Part shown: positions 23,083 to 25,591 of the stretch, one piece after another
How the letters are laid out: each line of letters begins with the position of its first letter
Position numbering within the stretch: position 1 is the first letter of the stretch
Source: a virus
Virus record (IMG/VR): IMGVR_UViG_3300035157_000090
Location: 1-25,591 of that record
Length of the DNA: 25,591 nt
Direction: 5' to 3' (one strand)
Position numbers and translations under genes: made by a program
Notes under the pieces: model-generated
What the model saw: the letters and a program-made list of their open reading frames with translations, nothing else
Told to the model about the DNA's origin: nothing
The model's database searches: none

Positions 23083-24177
23083 ATGCCTTTTGAACCAGCA
23101 CCAGTAACTACAGAAGATTTTGTAGAGTTTTTAACCGACAAGTTCGGTCCCGAAGTGAATGCACCACAAGTACGTGAAGCGGCTGCACACTTCAATGTTG
23201 GTTACCAAACAGCGATCAAGAGGATCCGTCAATACCATGTTAAGCGTGGTCAGTGGAATTTAACTGTTGCAGAAAAACTAGAGAGAGTCTATGAAGGACT
23301 ACCTGCTACACCTGCTGTAGAGCAGAATTTAATTCCAATTAAGGATCCAAACTTTGTACCTTTTGGTAACTTCTCTGATGTGAAGAGAATCGTTCAGTCA
23401 GGGATGTTTTATCCTACTTTCATTACAGGTCTATCAGGTAATGGTAAGACACTTAGTGTAGAACAAGCATGTTCTCAACTTGGTAGAGAATTGATTCGTG
23501 TAAACATCACCATTGAAACTGATGAAGACGATCTTATTGGTGGGTTCCGTCTTGTTGATGGGGCAACTGTTTGGCATAACGGACCTGTCATTGAAGCACT
23601 TGAACGAGGAGCAATCTTGTTACTCGATGAGGTTGACTTGGCTAGTAACAAAATCCTATGCCTCCAATCCATACTTGAAGGCAAAGGTGTGTTCCTCAAA
23701 AAAATCGGTAGGTTTGTCAGACCTGCGGTAGGATTCAATGTATTCGCTACTGCTAATACTAAGGGTAAAGGATCTGATGATGGTAGATTCATTGGTACAA
23801 ATGTACTCAATGAAGCATTCCTAGAGAGATTTGCTTTAACCTTTGAGCAAGATTATCCTACTCCTAAGACTGAGCAGAAGATCCTTGAGAAGGTTGCTTC
23901 TAATCTAGGTGTCCTTGATGAGGGATTCTGTGAGAATCTTTCTAATTGGTCAGACATTATTCGTAAGACCTTTAAGGATGGTGGAATAGATGAAGTGATC
24001 TCTACACGTAGATTGGTTCATATCATTCGTGCTTATGCAATCTGGAATGATAGAATCAAAGCAATCAAGGTTTGTGTAAATAGATTTGACGAGGAGACTA
24101 AGCAATCCTTTGTTGATCTATATGATAAGATTGATGCTAAAGTAGATCTAGAGGAGGAACCCGATGAGTTTGAATAA
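23083..24177 (+). CDS. cobS: CobS-like MoxR-family AAA+ ATPase
   Basis: 364 residues. Residues about 28-57 (PQVREAAAHFNVGYQTAIKR and on) look like a helix-turn-helix. The AAA+ core has Walker A GLSGNGKT (116-123), Walker B ILLLDEVD (178-185), sensor 1 FATANT (221-226) and an arginine-finger segment LNEAFLERF (R249). ETDEDDLIGGFRL and the DEVDLAS block are typical of the CobS/MoxR group. Cyanophage CobS is commonly described as a cobalt chelatase subunit and auxiliary metabolic gene; the VWA-metallopeptidase neighbour makes a MoxR-VWA remodelling role equally plausible. The ribosome site is weak. The gene end overlaps the next start by 14 bases. Confidence 0.85.
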   Translation: MPFEPAPVTTEDFVEFLTDKFGPEVNAPQVREAAAHFNVGYQTAIKRIRQYHVKRGQWNLTVAEKLERVYEGLPATPAVEQNLIPIKDPNFVPFGNFSDVKRIVQSGMFYPTFITGLSGNGKTLSVEQACSQLGRELIRVNITIETDEDDLIGGFRLVDGATVWHNGPVIEALERGAILLLDEVDLASNKILCLQSILEGKGVFLKKIGRFVRPAVGFNVFATANTKGKGSDDGRFIGTNVLNEAFLERFALTFEQDYPTPKTEQKILEKVASNLGVLDEGFCENLSNWSDIIRKTFKDGGIDEVISTRRLVHIIRAYAIWNDRIKAIKVCVNRFDEETKQSFVDLYDKIDAKVDLEEEPDEFE

Positions 24178-24352
24178 GTCTTGGGATGGATATCTTGGTC
24201 ACATAGTTTCCCTAAGTGATGGTAGATATGCTAAAATACTAGAGGGGGTTGGTTCCCCTTCTAGTCCGAATCATAAGATTCGTATGCAAGACCTTGACGG
24301 AAACGTCTTTGAATGCTATCATGATAAGATACGATACGTATGGAATCCGTGA
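24164..24352 (+). CDS. Hypothetical 62-residue protein
   Basis: ATG 24164 is preceded six bases earlier by a perfect AGGAGG (24152-24157), embedded in the last cobS codons, so it should be strongly translated. The protein looks all-beta: GHIVSLSDGRYAKILEG, a Ser/Pro loop, then HKIRMQDLDGNVFECYHDKI, an SH3-like strand pattern, although I cannot name a family. It overlaps cobS by 14 bases and the next gene by 13. Function unknown; it may accompany the ATPase/VWA pair. Confidence 0.75.
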   Translation: MSLNKSWDGYLGHIVSLSDGRYAKILEGVGSPSSPNHKIRMQDLDGNVFECYHDKIRYVWNP

Positions 24353-24657
24353 AATATAGAGAAGATGAATTGCTGAGAGAAATCTCGGATTACATTAGCC
24401 AAACATATAGAGGTCATTATTCTGTAGGAAATGTACAGACTCTTGACCTCATTGATTCTGTGGGTGATGCTGAAGCATTCTGTAGAAGTAATGTTCTAAA
24501 GTATGCATCACGTTACGACAGAAAAGGATCAGCACGTAAGGATATCATAAAGATTATTCATTACGGTCTGCTTCTACTTCACTTCAATGATAAGACTGCA
24601 AAGCATCAATCATTGCAAAGTGGAGATACATCATTCACCGTTGATTATGACAAATGA
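24340..24657 (+). CDS. DUF3310-like protein
   Basis: 105 residues. The segment LDLIDSVGDAEAFCRSNVLK, then YASRYDRKGSARKDIIKIIH and YGLLLL, fits the DUF3310 pattern: Ile-Asp near the start, a Cys-x(2)-Asn-x(2)-K-Tyr core, R-x(2)-RKG and a final helix. That family occurs in many phages and is sometimes labelled nucleotide kinase without solid proof. Assignment is by motif pattern. ATG 24340 overlaps the preceding gene, and the stop overlaps the gp45 start (ATGA), placing it in the replication operon. Confidence 0.65.
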   Translation: MESVKYREDELLREISDYISQTYRGHYSVGNVQTLDLIDSVGDAEAFCRSNVLKYASRYDRKGSARKDIIKIIHYGLLLLHFNDKTAKHQSLQSGDTSFTVDYDK

Positions 24658-25361
24658 GTACAGTAACATTATCGAAAGAAACATTTGCAATTCTGGAAAG
24701 TTTTTCCACGATCAATTCGTCAATTGTATTTAAGAAAGGAAATAGAATAAGAACGTTCTCTAATGCTGAGAATGTTTTGGGAGAATATGAAGCAGAGGAA
24801 TTCTTTCCTCAGGATTTTGCTATCTATGATTTAAGTCAGTTTCTATCAGCTATTAGAACTCTTAGATCTGATACTGGACAGTTACCTAACCTTGAGTTTT
24901 TAAATGAAGACTACGTTGTTATTCGTAGTAAGGGTGCTAACGTTCGATATTATTATAGCGATCCAGAGATTACTCTCAAGACAGCACCAGAAAAGAATGT
25001 TGTTTTTCCTGGTGCAAACATAGAGTTTGATTGTTCTCAGGATATGCTTAAGAAGATCTTTGAACTTTCAAATACATTGCAATTGAGGGATCTTATATTC
25101 GCTAGTAAGGATGATAAGACATTCGTCAAGTTATCTGATAGGGAAAATGATACCGCTAATGCGTGTAAGTTTGATGTAACCAATGGTGAATGCACAGGTG
25201 ATTATAATTTTCCTATGAAGATTGATAACCTATTAATTTATACTAAGGGTGCAGATTACAAGGTACGTGTTGGTGAAGGGATTACTGAATGGGTTGTTAC
25301 TAAACTATGGAACAACGAGGACATTCAACTTAAGTACTACGTAGCACTGGAGCCTAAATGA
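24654..25361 (+). CDS. gp45: Sliding clamp
   Basis: 235 residues, against 228 in T4 gp45. The N-terminus (LSKETFAILESFSTINSSIV, then FKKGNRIRTFSNAENVLGEY) and the C-terminal clamp domain match the T4 clamp family. The protein forms a trimeric ring that tethers the polymerase and, in T4, is also the mobile activator of gp55-dependent late promoters. Its place just before the clamp-loader gene is the T4 order. Start and stop overlap both neighbours (ATGA). Confidence 0.93.
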   Translation: MSTVTLSKETFAILESFSTINSSIVFKKGNRIRTFSNAENVLGEYEAEEFFPQDFAIYDLSQFLSAIRTLRSDTGQLPNLEFLNEDYVVIRSKGANVRYYYSDPEITLKTAPEKNVVFPGANIEFDCSQDMLKKIFELSNTLQLRDLIFASKDDKTFVKLSDRENDTANACKFDVTNGECTGDYNFPMKIDNLLIYTKGADYKVRVGEGITEWVVTKLWNNEDIQLKYYVALEPK

Positions 25362-25591
25362 AGAACGATTTTTTATGGGTTGAAAGATATCGACCAAAGA
25401 AAATCGATGAATGTATTCTTCCAGAGAACATTAAAAAATCATTTCTCGGTTTTCTTAATCAAGGAGAGATACCAAATCTTTTGTTATCTGGTTCTGCTGG
25501 TGTTGGGAAGACAACCGTAGCACGTGCTCTATGTGAGGAACTGGGTGCATCCTACATCATAATCAATGGTTCTGATGAGGGTAGATACCTT
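25358..25591 (+). CDS. gp44: Clamp loader large subunit, 5' part only
   Basis: 78 codons are present and the frame runs off the right edge. WVERYRPKKIDECILPENIK matches the T4 gp44 start (YRPSTIDECILP), and GSAGVGKTTVARALC is the AAA+ Walker A. INGSDEGRYL corresponds to the T4 VNGSD segment. The loader opens and places the gp45 ring with gp62. The start ATG 25358 overlaps the gp45 stop (ATGA). Confidence 0.95.
   Translation, partial: MKNDFLWVERYRPKKIDECILPENIKKSFLGFLNQGEIPNLLLSGSAGVGKTTVARALCEELGASYIIINGSDEGRYL

Noticed and set aside
1-25591. tRNA genes, CRISPR arrays, insertion sequences or attachment sites
   Set aside because: Gaps between genes are all under 150 bases and accounted for; I saw no cloverleaf, spaced direct repeats or transposase-like reading frame.

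Overview
The window is a piece of a T4-like myovirus genome, most probably a marine cyanophage. Every confident gene is on the + strand. The gene order is the T4-like cyanomyovirus order: large terminase (gp17), tail sheath (gp18), tail tube (gp19), portal (gp20), a small core protein (gp67/68 position), prohead protease (gp21), scaffold (gp22), major capsid (gp23), a tail completion-like protein (gp3-like), UvsY, UvsW, late sigma factor (gp55), gp47, gp46, a VWA protein, a CobS-like ATPase, sliding clamp (gp45) and the start of the clamp loader (gp44). Three features favour a cyanobacterial host over another marine host: the CobS-like gene, a DUF3110-like protein (a family of cyanobacteria and plastids), and a possible Sm-like protein. 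No photosynthesis gene lies in the window, so the host is an inference.

Layout. Positions 1-2240 hold the end of an unidentified acidic protein and a run of small genes: two 31-residue membrane micro-proteins, two unassigned proteins, a putative 2OG-Fe(II) oxygenase, a small membrane protein and a thermonuclease. Positions 2240-12519 are the packaging, tail and head module, closed by a strong UUCG-loop terminator. Positions 12568-13091 are an island of three small genes with its own sigma70-type promoter. Positions 13113-15975 hold the gp3-like gene, uvsY, uvsW and a possible Sm-like protein. A clear sigma70-type promoter at 16066-16094, with inverted repeats just upstream, precedes gp55 and a train of small genes. 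Positions 17663-20690 encode the gp47/gp46 recombination nuclease, with a DUF3110-like gene between the subunits. Positions 20765-24177 encode a HExxH-plus-VWA protein and a MoxR/CobS-type AAA+ ATPase. The window ends in the replication clamp and clamp-loader genes.

How the genes work together. gp55 is the phage sigma factor that, in T4, works with the gp45 clamp to fire late promoters. Matches to the T4 late element (TATAAATA and one-base variants) precede gp18, gp20, gp67, gp22 and the gp3-like gene, and three of them overlap the stop codon of the gene upstream. gp46/47, UvsY and UvsW make up the recombination-dependent replication machinery; gp44/45 are replisome parts; gp17, 20, 21, 22 and 23 build and fill the head; gp18, gp19 and gp3 build the tail. 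Most genes are joined by ATGA or TAATG overlaps, so translational coupling is pervasive.

The most interesting parts are the metallopeptidase-VWA/AAA+ pair inserted between gp46 and gp45, a tail sheath enlarged by four tandem beta-rich modules, the DUF3110-like and Sm-like accessory genes, and the compact regulatory DNA in front of gp55.
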